64,000 nt of DNA from Paraspadella gotoi (GCA_051294375.1 CM119271.1:3868610-3932609), one strand, 5' to 3'; positions 11,166 through 22,844 are shown, numbered from the stretch's first letter. The notes: generated by a model from the sequence alone, not told the origin. Numbers and translations: made by a program.

Positions 11166-11691
11166 AAAAAACAAAATTATTGTGTTGTCAAATAATGAAT
11201 TTTCGTTTTCTCTCTAAATAATTCAAAAAAACAATAAAAGAATGTAAAAGTTTTTAAAAAAATGTTAATAAATTTAGACAAAAAATTTTAAAAAGATTTG
11301 TTTTAAATAAAGACAATTTTTAAAGCAACTTTTTCTGGTCATTGCTAAATCAAATTATAACCAATCAATATAAAATTTGGATATATAAATGATTTAGGTT
11401 TTTACGATAGAAAATCTTTTAGATTAAAATATCTTCATCAAGTTTGCAAATGACAATTTTTTTTTTAGCGGCAGGCTGTTGTGTATCACCTTGTAACCAG
11501 GCTTTTTGTTATTTCTGACTTTCACCCAAACTCTAGGTTGTAGTTATTCAATAGCAATGTTGCGGCGATTCACGCATGAGTCACAATTGTTGTTCTTGTT
11601 GGTTGGCGACTTCACTATAGCAATATCAGCAAAGCCCTGGTTGTATCGCCATATACCCTCACTGGTGACTCACCAGTAAATAAACAGGGAT

Positions 11692-11870
11692 GTGGAGCGG
11701 AGCCGGAGCCGGACTGGAGCGCCGGAGCCGAGCCTTTTTTGCCGGAGCCGGAGCCGGAGCCAGAATTTTTATCGGCTGGAGCGGAGCTGGAAGCCGGAGC
11801 CGAAAAAAATTTTTGACCGGAGCCGGAGCTGGAGCCGAGCCGAAATAAAAATGCCCGGCTCCAGCTCCAT
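11692..11870. repeat. GAGCCG hexamer block, left arm unit 2
   Basis: Same interrupted hexamer pattern as at 8999-9190, same orientation. Confidence 0.9.
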
Positions 11871-12402
11871 AAAAATAAAATAGATTATAATTATCAATTA
11901 AAAAAATATTTAAAAAATATAATTTGATTTTTATAATTTAATAAAAAATTTTCAACTTACTTGTTTTACTTTTTCTATTTTCTATTTTTTTATTTTTATA
12001 ATTTATTTAATATCATATATTTATTATATATAGATAATAAATAATAATAATTCTTATTTTTAATCTATTAAATTTATATAAATACTTTCAATTTTTTTAT
12101 GAAGTAAATTTATCCCTTGAATATGCTTTGGCTTACTAATACAGCAGTCTGAATTAAAAGGCAAAGCTTTTCATAATATATTTTAAATAATAATAATAAT
12201 AATAAAAGTTATTTTGCTTACTAATTTTTTTTCCTATTATATACTTGCAATTTTTGTTACATATGGTTGAAACATATCTATTTAAAAGATAAAAATTAAA
12301 TTACTTTAAATATAATACTTTTTTATTTTTAACTTTTTAATTAATGAAATCCAAAAATATACCATAAAACTTATAATATTAGTTTACTTCTTCATAGTAT
12401 TA

Positions 12403-12926
12403 AGGAGATAACAGTTTTTGAATTTGAACAACGATTTTATTGACAAAATTTTTAAGTCAGGATATGTTCGGCTCACAAGGGTTAGAGCCTTCATCAGCAG
12501 TTTTGAATCAACAATTTTTTTTCTGTTAATGTTAAGTTTTAGAGAGGGAGAGAGAGATTTTCAACAAGAATAGGGTAAGAGACAGTGGCCCGATGTGAGG
12601 ACAGCTAAAGTGAAGAAGGGAAGAAGAAGCAAATTTTGTGAAAAGTTAAAAGAGAGAAGGAGAGGGAAAATTAATATCAATACATTTGGTAATGTACAAC
12701 AGAGATATAGTGGATATAAATTAAATTAACAAACTTATAAGATAAACTAATATTTAACAAAATAAAATATATAAAGTAGTTCTACTAAATAAATTAAATA
12801 AAGTGAATTACGTGAAATTTGAAATGGAAGAATAAGTGGTGAGGATAGTTAGTAAAGTGATAGTGAAAGTAAGTGTAAGAAAGAGCTCAAATGAGCGGCT
12901 CCCCCCGGCCGGGCAAATGGAGGATA
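12403..12926 (-). mobile_element. ~520-bp insertion carrying a hammerhead-like motif
   Basis: Present in unit 2 of both arms (mirror at about 18035-18565) and absent from unit 1, where CTTCATACTATATTATATGCC is continuous (9700-9722). On minus it contains CTGATGA (12492-12498), stem II GGCTC/GAGCC and CGAACATATC; the GAAA box reads GAAC in both copies. The remainder is GA-rich, ends near CCCCCCGGCCGGG and has no ORF. It fits a small non-autonomous retroelement such as a retrozyme, an inference from the motif alone. Confidence 0.5.
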
Positions 12927-13104
12927 TATTATATGCCTGAAAGGAATAACCATACTCGGGTATCCTGTCAGTCTTTTTTTATTAAGGTCGGACTAAGTGA
13001 TAGACAAAAGCATTGGTCAAGTCAGGTTTGAAAAGGACTGGGCCATGGCCAGGAATAATGGGGATATAATAAGCCTTCCCATTCACCCTGAAATGAACCC
13101 AATA

Positions 13105-13230
13105 AAAACCCTAACCTAATTAATTTATCTTATTTGCAATCTTGCATCATTTACAGCAGGCCATTTTTTTAGCCCTAACCCTAACCTTTATCTCATGCCA
13201 AGCTAAAACCTTAACCCTAGTATTTTAACT
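13105..13230. repeat. Short telomere-like (CCCTAA) tract, left arm unit 2
   Basis: Same arrangement as 10180-10310, with AGCCCTAACCCTAACC near 13172. Confidence 0.75.
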
Positions 13231-14037
13231 CTACAAGTGACACCACAGCCCGCCGCTAAAAAAAATCGTTATTACAAATTTGTAAATTTTTTTTATCGAA
13301 AAAGTTTTTCTGTAATAAATCCTAATCATTTATATACCAAATTTTATATTGATGGTTTTGATTTGACTTGGCACTGAGCAAGAAAAGTTGCTTTTCAAAA
13401 TTGTGTTTCATTTTAAACTTTATTTTTTTATCAATCTGTTTTCTAACTTTTTAACTATTTTTTTACAAACTTTATATAAAAAAGGTATCAATATTAATAT
13501 ATTCTGAAAGCTTTTAAAAAATATAAGAGATTGGCATAATTAAATAATGTAATATTAAAAATAGCCTATCTAGCTTTTAAGATAATTATTAAATTAAAAA
13601 TTCTTTAAGAGCAGTTTTTGAATAATTATTAAATTATTATTAGCTATTTTAATTTTAGTTTTTCTTAAGCTTTTTTATGATACTTATATAAACAATAATT
13701 GGTAAGATCATTATAGTAAGAATAGGTCAGATATTTAAAAAAAATATTTTAGTATTTTATTATTTCATTTGGATTATCTTATTAAACTAAAGCTGGTTAG
13801 GCTTATTTTCACGTTAGAATATTTCTTAAATATATTATTTTCTTCAATTTTCAAGAGCTTTCAGAAGATATTAATATTGATACTTTTTTATATAAAGTTT
13901 TTATTGGAAGAAAACAAAAATTTGTTATTTGATAACATGGTTTTGTTGTTATTGAATCGGACATTTTTCGACTCTAGGACTTCATAGTTTTATTAGCATT
14001 AAATTTAAAAACTTTCAGTTTTTAAATATTGAGTTTG

Positions 14038-14095
14038 TAATTTAAATGCTGATGAAAGACTCGAAAGTATAGAATCGAAACATGTCCGATTTAAA
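14038..14095 (+). ncRNA. Hammerhead ribozyme-like motif (left arm unit 2)
   Basis: CTGATGA (14049-14055), stem II GACTC/GAATC (one mismatch), GAAAC, then ATGTCC and ATTTAAAT for stem I. One extra A between the core and stem II may be a sequencing error. Its inverted partner at about 13955-14010 has lost CTGATGA (reads GCTAATAAA). Confidence 0.55.
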
Positions 14096-14399
14096 TAAAA
14101 ACAAAATTATTGTTGTCAAATAATGAATTTTCATTTTCCTCTAAATAACAAAAAAAAAAGATTAATACAATGTAAAAGTTTTTTAAAATTTTATAAAGTT
14201 AGACGATAAAATTGAAAAAAAAGATTTGTTTTAAAATGAAAGACAATTTTTAAAGCAACTTTTTCCAGGTCATTATCAAGTCAAATCATAACAATAAATA
14301 TAAAATTTGGATAAATAAATGTTTTAGGTTTTTACTATAGAAAAAATCTTCAGATTAAAAATATCTTCACAAGTTGCAAATGACAATTTGAAGTTGAGA

Positions 14400-15125
14400 C
14401 ATGGGGATAAATACATCACCGCGGGCTACTTCCCTCAAACTAAACCTAACCCAGTTCCGTACATCTCCATGCCTTTCCCCAACCCTAACCCAGGTCTAGG
14501 CCTCCATACATTTCATGCCTCAACCCTAACCCCCTCGACTCGCTAACTGTGAGTGAAGGATGACATACTTGCCTACCCTAACCCTTTACCCGGCCTCTTG
14601 TTTATGTACATCTCTGTGCCTAAACCCAAACCTAACTGCCTTTGATGCATCACATGGGCTTTTTCCCTAACCCGAGCCTCTCGTTCACTCTATGCTTTTC
14701 TCCCAAATCTAACCCTAACTCGGGCCTAAGCTTCCCATATATCTCTGTGCCTAACCCTAACCTATCCGCTTTTGAGTCATAACAGTAAGCTCTCTCCCTA
14801 CCCTAACCCAGGCCTCCCATTCAACTTCATGCCTCTCTCCTAACCCTAACCTTAACCCAGGACCGGGGCTTCCCTTATATATTCGTACCTCAACTTTATT
14901 CCTTATATCCATTGCCAGTACCTCCTTAACCCTATGCCGGATTTTGTAAAATTTACCTTAAAATTGCATTAACCCTAACCATAACCTTAAACTACTTAAC
15001 TTTAAGCCTAACCCTAAATTACTCAACCCTAACCCTAATTATTACCAACTCAAAACTTAACCCTAAACCAAACCAACTCAACCCTAATCTAAGTTAAAAA
15101 ACTATCTCAACCCTAACCTTAACCA
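14400..15125. repeat. CCCTAA-bearing higher-order repeat
   Basis: Degenerate units of very roughly 60-110 bp, each containing CCTAACCCTAACC next to AGGCCT and ATGCCTC/GTGCCT words, decaying to scattered AACCCTAA from about 14960. Mirror copy (to 14697) at 16245-16545. It looks like a subtelomere-type repeat or an old interstitial telomere repeat, not a functional telomere: the units are broken up and flanked on both sides. Confidence 0.7.
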
Positions 15126-16239
15126 TAATTGAGTTTTAAGTAAAATCACCATAATGAGAATGCTAATATAATTTACAATTAAATTACCAAAAATGAGGAT
15201 GTCACCAAAAAAATAAAAAAAATATTTAGCTTATTATATTTAATATTTTTATTATAATTAATATTTTATATTATATTATAATATATAATATATTTTTAAT
15301 ATTAAAAATATATTATATATGTATGATAGTAAAATATAATCATTAATTATAATATTAAAAATAATAAATGTATAATATTTCTTCTTAACTTCATCTCTTG
15401 CGTGACCCCCTCATCCTCACTGTTTCGCCCGTACATTCTAACTCTGGCTCATAATCTCATACTTTGATGCTCTATTCTACAACTCTCATTGTCGCATCTA
15501 TATATCCTCTATAAACTCATTCAGAAAAAATTAATGTGTTAATAAAAGCGTTACGCCGGTTTTTTGACGATAGCCGCCATGTGATGGTTCAATAGTGTCA
15601 TAGATCTAATGAGACGTCTGGAGTAATTGGTACTATGGAAAAATTTAGAGGTTTTTTTAAGGTTTGAGTTGGTATATAATAACATAGGTGTTTTAGGCTA
15701 GTATGATCAAAAAATTTTAAAAGGTATAGTGCTCTTACAAAGGTTTTATAAGTAGTATTAAGTGGGTTATTTTGTTAGAAAGGGGGGCGTTAAATGCTCT
15801 CATTTATTATTAAAAGGTTTTAAGAATTATTTAAAGAATAATAAATCCGGGCAATTTTAGGGGTTAAAGAGGGGAGTACTTTGTGGTGCAATGACAGATC
15901 ATCATTAATAGTGTAATATAATAGTTTTTGAGGTGACGAATTGATCGTTAGTAAGGGAGAAGCCCAAAAGTCAGTCCTGGTTGTTAAGAAAAAGTTAGGT
16001 TAGATGGAGACAGAGGCAGTTTGTTGAAGTTGGAAAATGTATGAGAGCTCTAAGGGTAAATAGTGGATTTTTTAGGAAGTAGGATAAATCTTACTGGTTG
16101 GAATCGCATCTACACAAAAGGCGCGGCATATAGATGTATAGTGTGTATATAGGCATCATGTAGATAATAAATATGGGTAGAAAAGGCTTAGTCAACCGAC
16201 CGGTTAGGCCGTTTTAAGGATGGTGGGCGGGATTCAAAG
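14698..16239. other. Palindrome loop, about 1.5 kb
   Basis: Sequence between the arms with no mirror copy. It starts with more of the CCCTAA-bearing repeat (to about 15120), then a very AT-rich self-complementary stretch, then about 860 bp (15380-16239) of mixed composition in which I see no ORF of note, RNA gene or repeat. A true loop argues against a simple missed-adapter read fold-back, which would leave little or no loop. Confidence 0.6.
15210..15372. repeat. AT-only self-complementary stretch
   Basis: Almost pure A/T with repeated TATTATAATATA and AATATTAAAAATATAT words; it can fold on itself. It lies in the loop between the palindrome arms. Confidence 0.75.
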
Positions 16240-16244
16240 AAAAG

Positions 16245-16545
16245 CATAGAAAAAAATTGAACGAGAGGCTCGGGTTAGGAAAAGCCCATGGTTGATGCAT
16301 CAAAGGCAGTAGGTTTGTTTAGGACACAGAGACTGTACATAAACAAGAGCCCGGGTAAGGGTTAGGGTAGGCAAGTATGTCATCCTTCACTCACAGTTAG
16401 CGAGTCGAAGGGGGTTAGGGTTGAGGCAGGGGAAATGTATGGGGGCCTAGACCGGGTTAGGGTTGGGGAAAGGCATGGAGATGTACGGGAAACTTGGGTT
16501 AGGGTTTAGTTTGAGGGAAGAGCCGCAGGTGATGTATTTATCCCC
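16245..16545. repeat. TTAGGG-bearing higher-order repeat, right arm
   Basis: Inverted copy of 14400-14697: GGGTTAGGGTAGGC, GGGGGTTAGGGTTGAGGC and CGGGTTAGGGTTGGGG. Confidence 0.7.
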
Positions 16546-16854
16546 ATGTCTCAACTTCAAATGTCATTTTGCAAACTTGTGAAGATATTTTTAATCTGAA
16601 AGATTTTTTCTATAGTAAAAACCTAAAACATTTATTTATCCAAATTTTATATTTATTGTTATGATTTGACTTGATAATGACCTGGAAAAAGTTGCTTTAA
16701 AATTGTCTTTCATTTTAAAACAAATCTTTTTTTTCATTTTATCGTCTAACTTATAAACATTTTTTAAAAAACTTTTACATTGTATTAATTCTTTCTTTTT
16801 TGTTATTTAGAGAGAAAAATGAAAATTCATTATTTGACAACAATAATTTGTTTT

Positions 16855-16915
16855 TATTTAAATCGGACAGTTTCGATTCTATAACTTTCGAGTCTTCATC
16901 AGCATTTAAATTTAC
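16855..16915 (-). ncRNA. Hammerhead ribozyme-like motif (right arm unit 2)
   Basis: On minus: AATTTAAATG, CTGATGA, GACTC ... GAATC, GAAAC, TGTCCGATT. Mirror of 14038-14095, with the same GACTC/GAATC mismatch, so that mismatch is probably real. A degenerate inverted partner lies at about 16940-17010. Confidence 0.55.
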
Positions 16916-17724
16916 AAACTCAATATTTAAAAACTGAAATGTTTTAAATTTAATGCTAATTAAAAACATGAAGTCCTAGAGTCGAAAAATGTCCGATTCA
17001 AATAACAACAAAAACATTGTTATCAATAACAAATTTTTGTTTTCTCTCCAAATAAAAACTTTTATATTAAAAAAGTATCAATATTAATATCTTCTGAAAG
17101 CTCTTGAAATTTGAAGAAAATAATATATTTAAGAATATTCTAACGTGAAAATAAGCCTAACCAGCTTTAGTTTTAATTAAGATAATCCAATGAAATAATA
17201 AAATACTAAATAATTTTTTAAATATCTGACTATTCTTACTATATGATCTACCAATTATTGTTTATATAAGTATCATAAAAAAGCTTAAAAAACTAAATTA
17301 AATAGTAATAATAATTTAATAATTTATTCAAAAACTGCTCTTAAGAATTTTAATTAATAATTATCTTTAAAGCTAGATAGGCTATTTTTTAATATACATT
17401 ATTTTTTAATTATGCCAATCTCTTTATATTTTTAAAAGCTTTCAGAATAATTAATATGATACCTTTTATTATTTTGTGTAAAATTTAAAAAAAGTTAGAA
17501 AAAAACAGATGAATAAAAAAAAAGTTTAAAATGAAACACCATTTTGAAAGCAACTTTTCTCTGCTCAGTGCCAAGTCAATCAAACCATCAATATAAAATT
17601 TGTTATATAAATGATTAGGATTTTATTACAGAAAACTTTTTCAGATAAAAAAAATTTACAAAATTTTGTAATAACGATTTTTTTTAGCGGCGGGCTGTTG
17701 TGTGTCACTTTTGTTGTAGAGTTA

Positions 17725-17850
17725 AAATACTAGGGTTAAGGTTTTTAGCTGGCATGAGATAAAGGTTAGGGTTAGGGCTAAAAAATGGCCTTGCTGTAAA
17801 ATGATGCAAGATTGCAATAAGATAAATTAATTAGGGTTAGGGTTTTTATT
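17725..17850. repeat. Short telomere-like (TTAGGG) tract, right arm unit 2
   Basis: GGTTAGGGTTAGGGCT near 17765 and TTAGGGTTAGGGTTT near 17832; mirror of 13105-13230. Confidence 0.75.
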
Positions 17851-18034
17851 GGGTCATTTCAGGGTGAATTGGGAAGGCTTATTATATCACCATTATTCTG
17901 GCCACTGGCCAGTCCCTTTTCAAACCCTGAACTTGACCATCTTTTTGTCATTCACTAGTCCGACGCTTAATAAAAAAAGACTGACAGGATACCCGAGTAT
18001 GGTATTCCTTTCAGGCATATAATATATCCTCCAT

Positions 18035-18565
18035 TTGCGCCGCCCGGCCGGGGGGGAGCCAGCTCATTTTGAGCTCTTTCTTACCTTACTTTAACTATCA
18101 CTTTACTTAACTATCCCTCACCACTTATTCTTTCCATTTCAAATTTCACGTTAATTCACTTTATTATTTATTTAGTTAGAACTATTTAATATATTTATTT
18201 TTGTTAAATATTAGTTTATCTTAGTTGTTAATTTAATTTATTCCACTATATCTCTGTTGTAATTACCACAATGTATTGATATTAATTTTTTCTCTCTCTC
18301 CTTCTCCTCTTTTAACTTTTCACAAATTTTGCCTCTTCTTCCTGTCTTCACCTTTAGCTGTCCTCACATCGGGCCACTGTCCTTACCCTATTCTTTGTTG
18401 GAAAAATCTCTCTCTCCCTCTCTAAAAACTTAACATTAACACGAAAAAAAATTGTTGTTTCAAAACTGGCTGATCTGAAGGCTCTAACCCTTGTGGAAGC
18501 CCGAACAAATATCCTGACTTAAAATGTTGTCAATAAAAATCGTTGTTCAAATTCAAAAACTGTTA
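18035..18565 (+). mobile_element. ~520-bp hammerhead-bearing insertion, right arm copy
   Basis: Mirror of 12403-12926. The core near 18469-18503 reads CTGATCTGAAGGCTC ... GAAGCCCGAAC, with indels relative to the left copy. Confidence 0.45.
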
Positions 18566-19106
18566 TCCCTTAATACTATGAAGAAGTAAACTAAATTATA
18601 GTTTTATGGTATATTTTTGGATTCATTAATTAAAAGTTAAAAATAAAAAGTATTATATTAAAGTAAATTTAAATTTTTTATCTTTTAAATAGATATGTTT
18701 CAACCCATATGTAACAAAAATTGCAAAGTATATAATAGGAAAAAAAATTAGTAAGCAAAATAACTTTTATTATTATTATTATTATTTAAAAAATATATAT
18801 TGAAAAGCTTGCCTTTAATCAGACTGCTGTATTAAGTAGCCAAAGCATATTCAGGGATAAAATTTTACTTCATAAAAAAATTGAAAGTATTTTATAATAA
18901 TTTAATAGATTAAAAATAAAGAATTATTATTATTTACTTAATCTTAGATATAATAAATATATGATATTAATTAATTATAAAAATAAAAAAATAGAAAAAT
19001 AGAAAATAGTAAAACAGTAAGGTTGAAAATTTTTATTAATTATAAAAATCAATATATATTTTTTAAATATTTTTTTTAATTTGATAATTATAATTCTATT
19101 TGATTT

Positions 19107-19283
19107 TTATGGAGCTGAGCCGGGCATTTTTATTTCGGCTCCGGCTCCAGCTCGGCTCCGGTCAAAAATTTTTTTCGGCTCCGGCTCCAGCTCCGGCTCA
19201 GCCAGATAAAAATTCTGCTCCGGCTCGGCTCCGGCAAAAAAGCTCGGCTCCGGCGGCTCAGCTCCGGCTCCGCTCCGGCTCCA
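19107..19283. repeat. GAGCCG hexamer block, right arm unit 2
   Basis: Inverted copy (CGGCTC hexamers on +), mirror of 11692-11870. Confidence 0.9.
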
Positions 19284-19805
19284 ACCCTGTTTATACTGTG
19301 AGGTCACCAGTGAGGTTATGGCCCCCCCGGATACAACCAGGGCTTTGCTTATATTGCTATAGTGAAGTCGCCAACCACAAAGAACAACAATTGTGGACTC
19401 ATGCGTGAATCGCCGGCAACATGCTATTTGATAAACTACAACTAGAGTTGGGTGAAGCTCAGAAATAAACAAAAAGCCTGGAGTTACAAGGTGTACACAA
19501 CAGCCTGCCCTAAAAAAAAATTGTCATTTGCAAACTTGTGAAGATATTTTAATCTAAAAGATTTTTTCTATCGTAAAAACCTAAATCATTTATATATCCA
19601 AATTTTATATTGATTGTTTATAATTGATTAGCAATGACCAGAAAAAAGTTGCTTTAAAAATTGTCTTTTATTTTAAAACAAATCTTTTAAAATTTTTTTG
19701 TCTAAATTTATTAACATTTTTTTTAAAAACTACATTTTTATTGTTTTTTGAATTATTTAGGAAAAACGAAAAATTCATTATTTGACAACAATAATTTTGT
19801 TTTTA

Positions 19806-19866
19806 TTTAAATCAGTATGTTTCGACTCTATAACTTTTAGTCTTCATCAGCATTTAAATTTACAAA
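19806..19866 (-). ncRNA. Hammerhead ribozyme-like motif (right arm unit 1)
   Basis: On minus: AATTTAAATG, CTGATGA, GACT ... GAGTC, GAAAC, ATACTGATTT. Mirror of 11105-11165 with small differences. Confidence 0.55.
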
Positions 19867-19894
19867 CTCAATATTTAAAAACTGAAATGTTTAT

Positions 19895-19956
19895 AAATTT
19901 AAATGCTGATGAAGAATATGAAGTCCTAGAGTGGAAACATGTCCGATTTAAATAAA
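19895..19956 (+). ncRNA. Degenerate hammerhead-like motif facing the 19806 copy
   Basis: CTGATGA (19905-19911) and GAAACATGTCCGATTTAAAT are present, but stem II is poorly paired. Mirror of 11020-11078. Confidence 0.4.
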
Positions 19957-20654
19957 ACAAAATCATTGTTATCAATTAATAAATTTTTGTTTCTCTCCAA
20001 TAAGAACTTTTATATAAAAAGGTATCAATATAATATCTTCTGAAAGCTCTTAAAAATTTTAAAAAATAATATATTTAAGAATATTGAAACATTAAAAAAA
20101 GCCTAACCAGCTTAGTTTAATTAAATATCCAAATTGAATAATAAAATCCTAAAATAATTTTTTTAAAATATCTGACCTATTTTAACTGTGATCTTACCAA
20201 TTATTGTTTATATAAGTATGATAAAAAATTTTAAGAAAAACTAAATCAAAATAACTAACAATCATTAATAATTATTCAAAAACTGCTCTTTAAAAATTTT
20301 TAATTTAATAATTATCTTAAAGCTAGATAGGCTATTTATATTACAGTATTTTTAATTATGTCAATCTTTTTATATTTTTAAGAGCTTTCAGAAGATATTA
20401 ATATTGATACCTTTTTTATATAAAGTTTGTAAAAAAAATAGTTAAAAAGTTAAATAAACATATTGAAAAAAAAATTGAGTTTTAAAATGAAACACAATTG
20501 AAGACAACTTTCTCCGCTCAGTACCAAGTCAAATCAAAACCATAAATAAATGATTTAGGTTTTTATTACAGAAAAAAGTTTCAAATGAAAAAATTTTTAC
20601 AAATTTGCAAATAACATTTTTTTTTAGCGGCGGGCTGTTGTGTGTCACCTTGTA

Positions 20655-20790
20655 GGGTTTTAAAAAATATTAGGGTTAAGGTTTTAGCTTGGCATGATAA
20701 AAGGTTACGGGTTAGGGCTAAAAAAATGGCCTGCGTAAAATGATGTAAGATTATAAATAAGATAAATTAATTAGGGTTAAGGGTTTTTAT
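20655..20790. repeat. Short telomere-like (TTAGGG) tract, right arm unit 1
   Basis: TTAGGGTTAAGG, GGTTACGGGTTAGGGC and TTAGGGTTAAGGG; mirror of 10180-10310. Confidence 0.7.
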
Positions 20791-21456
20791 TGGAGTTCAT
20801 TCACGGTGAATGGGAAGGCTTTATTATATCCCCATTATTCTGGCCAGTCCCTTTAACAAACCCTAAAAACTGTGGCCAATGCTTTTTGTCTATTACTTAG
20901 TCCGACTTAATATGCGATTTTATTCGAATACAACGAGGTGATTCAGTACAATCATCATCAAAAACAACAAACAAAGACAGACTAAGTCTAAGCAAAAAAA
21001 CATAAAATAATTAAAATATTTTAATTAAAAATTTAAACAATTAAAAATTGTTCTTATGTTGTAAAAAATGGAACAAGTTTCTGAAAACAGTATTTTTCAT
21101 TGTATATATCTTTGAGATAAAGGGTTTCTTACGATTATTAAAAATTGTAGATAGGTCTGTATCAAACATACTCCTAAGTTCTACTCACACTTTCCCATCG
21201 ATTATATCCAAAAATCTAAAAAGATTGATAGGATGCCCGAGTATGGTTATTCCTTTCAGGCATATAATATAGTATGAAAGAAGTAAACTAATATGATAAG
21301 TTTTATAGTATATTTTGAATTCATTAATTAAAAAGTTAAAAAATAAAAAGTATAATATTAGGTAATTTAGTTTTTATCTTTTAAATAGATATCTTCAACC
21401 ATATGTAACAAAAATTATATAAAAAGTATATAATATAAAAATTAGTAGCAAAATAA

Positions 21457-21503
<47 letters not shown>

Positions 21504-21774
21504 CTTATTAATTGTTCAAAAAATATATTATTGAAAAAGCTTTGCCTTAATCAGTCTGCAAATGGTTGCTGTATAAGTAAGCCAAAGCATATTAAAGGAT
21601 AAATTTTTACTTCATAAATATTTAAAAATTTAATAATTAAAAAAAAGGATTATTATTATTTACTTAATCTTATGTATAATAAAATATATGATATTATATA
21701 AATTATAAAATCAGATTATGTTTTTTTAAAATATTTTTTTAAATTTAATAATTATAATCTTATTTTATTTTTAT

Positions 21775-21963
21775 GGAGCTGGAGCCGGGGCTTTTTATTT
21801 CGGCTCCGGCTCCAGCTCCGCTCCGGTCAAAAATTTTTTTTCGCTCCGGCTCCAGCTCCGGCTCCGGCCAGATAAAAATTCTCGCTCCGGCTCGGCTCCG
21901 GCTCGGCAAAAAAAGCCGGTCCGGCGGCTCCAGCTCCGGCTCCGGCTCCGGCTCCGGCTCCAC
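21775..21963. repeat. GAGCCG hexamer block, right arm unit 1
   Basis: Inverted copy (CGGCTC hexamers on +), mirror of 8999-9190. The minus-strand ORFs here are translations of the repeat. Confidence 0.9.
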
Positions 21964-21970
21964 ATCCCTG

Positions 21971-22160
21971 CCACTAGGTTACCGGGTTCGATCCCAACCC
22001 GGTACCTACCCAGCGGAAGCATGAGGAGCCGTAAGCCGCCTTGGGGACATGGCAAACTCAGCTGGTTCCATGCCAGGACCCGTTCCATGGCTGTTAGAGG
22101 GGGTATAGAGTTACGGACAGTCATCTTCAGCCCACGTAAGCGCCTTCTCCACATATATTT
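21971..22160 (+). mobile_element. tRNA-derived SINE, interrupted (palindrome right arm)
   Basis: Mirror copy of the 8810-8991 SINE. B box GGTTCGATCCC at 21985-21995, broken at the same base (CATCCCTG joined to CCACTAGG). The same break in both arms shows the SINE was interrupted before the palindrome formed or was assembled. Confidence 0.7.
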
Positions 22161-22595
22161 ATTATATGAAATTAGTACAACCCAATTGTTTGTACCAATT
22201 GGTTGTACTAATTTCATAGAAGTACAAAAGACTTATCACCTATCAAGTATTATCTAAAATAATTTAATATTTTATAAATTATGATGCCATCAAATTTCTG
22301 GTCTTGTAATCGCTTTTTTAGGTATCTCGTTACGGGCACAAAGTATTATACATATGAACATAAAGGTCTCATGATACATTACCTTACCTACAGATTTAAA
22401 CTTAATTGATACAATATTACCAGCTGCGGATCATTAAAGCGTTAGTTGGATAGACCCAATGGAACCGACCTAAAAGTCACTTGCACCACGAGAACTCTCT
22501 ATTGACGCACTGAAAAATACGAAGAAAAATCTGGTTTCTTCGCGATTCGAGTCTTAGAGCTTAATGCCATATTGTCTTCTTTTTTCTTTCACTCA

Positions 22596-22637
<42 letters not shown>

Positions 22638-22844
22638 CTTTCTCTCTCAAGGATATTTACGTTCCTTCAGCATCAATTTTTTTTTTTCCTTTCTTTCTTC
22701 TATTATCATTCAGATTTCTGATGTGACTGACAATCGTCGAACGAAGACGGTGTTTTTTTCTCTTATGTTCCTTTATTTCCGACGGATTTTTTTTGTTATT
22801 ATTATTATTATTATTTTATTCATTTTTTTCGTATTATTTCTGCT

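Larger units (their letters stand above)
8992..11684 (+). repeat. 2.7-kb unit 1, left arm
   Basis: Starts CAGGGATGTGGAGCC. Order: GAGCCG block, AT-rich sequence with (AAT)n (about 9478-9520), the GAATAACCATACTCGGGC stretch (about 9730), a TTAGGG-type tract (10180-10310), then a nested inverted repeat (about 10315-11500) centred on back-to-back hammerhead-like motifs. The unit is repeated directly at 11685-14400 and, inverted, in the right arm. The CAGGG start resembles hAT-family ends, but no 8-bp duplication or transposase is visible. Confidence 0.75.
11685..14400 (+). repeat. 2.7-kb unit 2, left arm, with extra ~520-bp insertion
   Basis: Same landmarks in the same order as unit 1, each displaced by about 2.7-3.2 kb. 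It differs by many small indels and by an insertion at about 12403-12926. The unit runs into a CCCTAA-rich region from about 14400. No gene seen. Confidence 0.75.
3195..14697 (+). repeat. Left arm of the giant imperfect palindrome
   Basis: Read as reverse complement, the segment recurs at 16240-24690. Paired landmarks: the GACCAGAATGAGAAT stretch near 3403 with its complement near 24455; the SINE B box at 8968-8978 with 21985-21995; the CAGGGATG unit end at 8992 with 21970; the CAGGGATG unit end at 11685 with the diverged CAACCCTG end at 19289; ACATGGGGATAAATAC near 14400 with 16550. Paired coordinates sum to about 30950 inside the 2984-bp element. Arms differ mainly by single-base indels. 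The 5016-7999 element is present only in the left arm. Confidence 0.85.
16545..19289 (-). repeat. 2.7-kb unit 2, right arm
   Basis: Mirror copy of 11685-14400, including the ~520-bp insertion (about 18035-18565). It ends CTCCAACCCTG, a diverged CATCCCTG. Confidence 0.75.
19290..21970 (-). repeat. 2.7-kb unit 1, right arm
   Basis: Mirror copy of 8992-11684, ending CTCCACATCCCTG at 21970 against the interrupted SINE. It lacks the ~520-bp insertion, as unit 1 does in the left arm. Confidence 0.75.

Noticed and set aside
14400-15125. Functional chromosome end
   Set aside because: TTAGGG units are broken up by other sequence, occur in both orientations and are flanked on both sides by long non-telomeric sequence.
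8992-21970. One 13-kb hAT transposon with CAGGGATG...CATCCCTG ends
   Set aside because: The flanking SINE fragments are inverted copies of each other, with no direct 8-bp duplication, so the palindrome extends beyond these ends; no transposase ORF.
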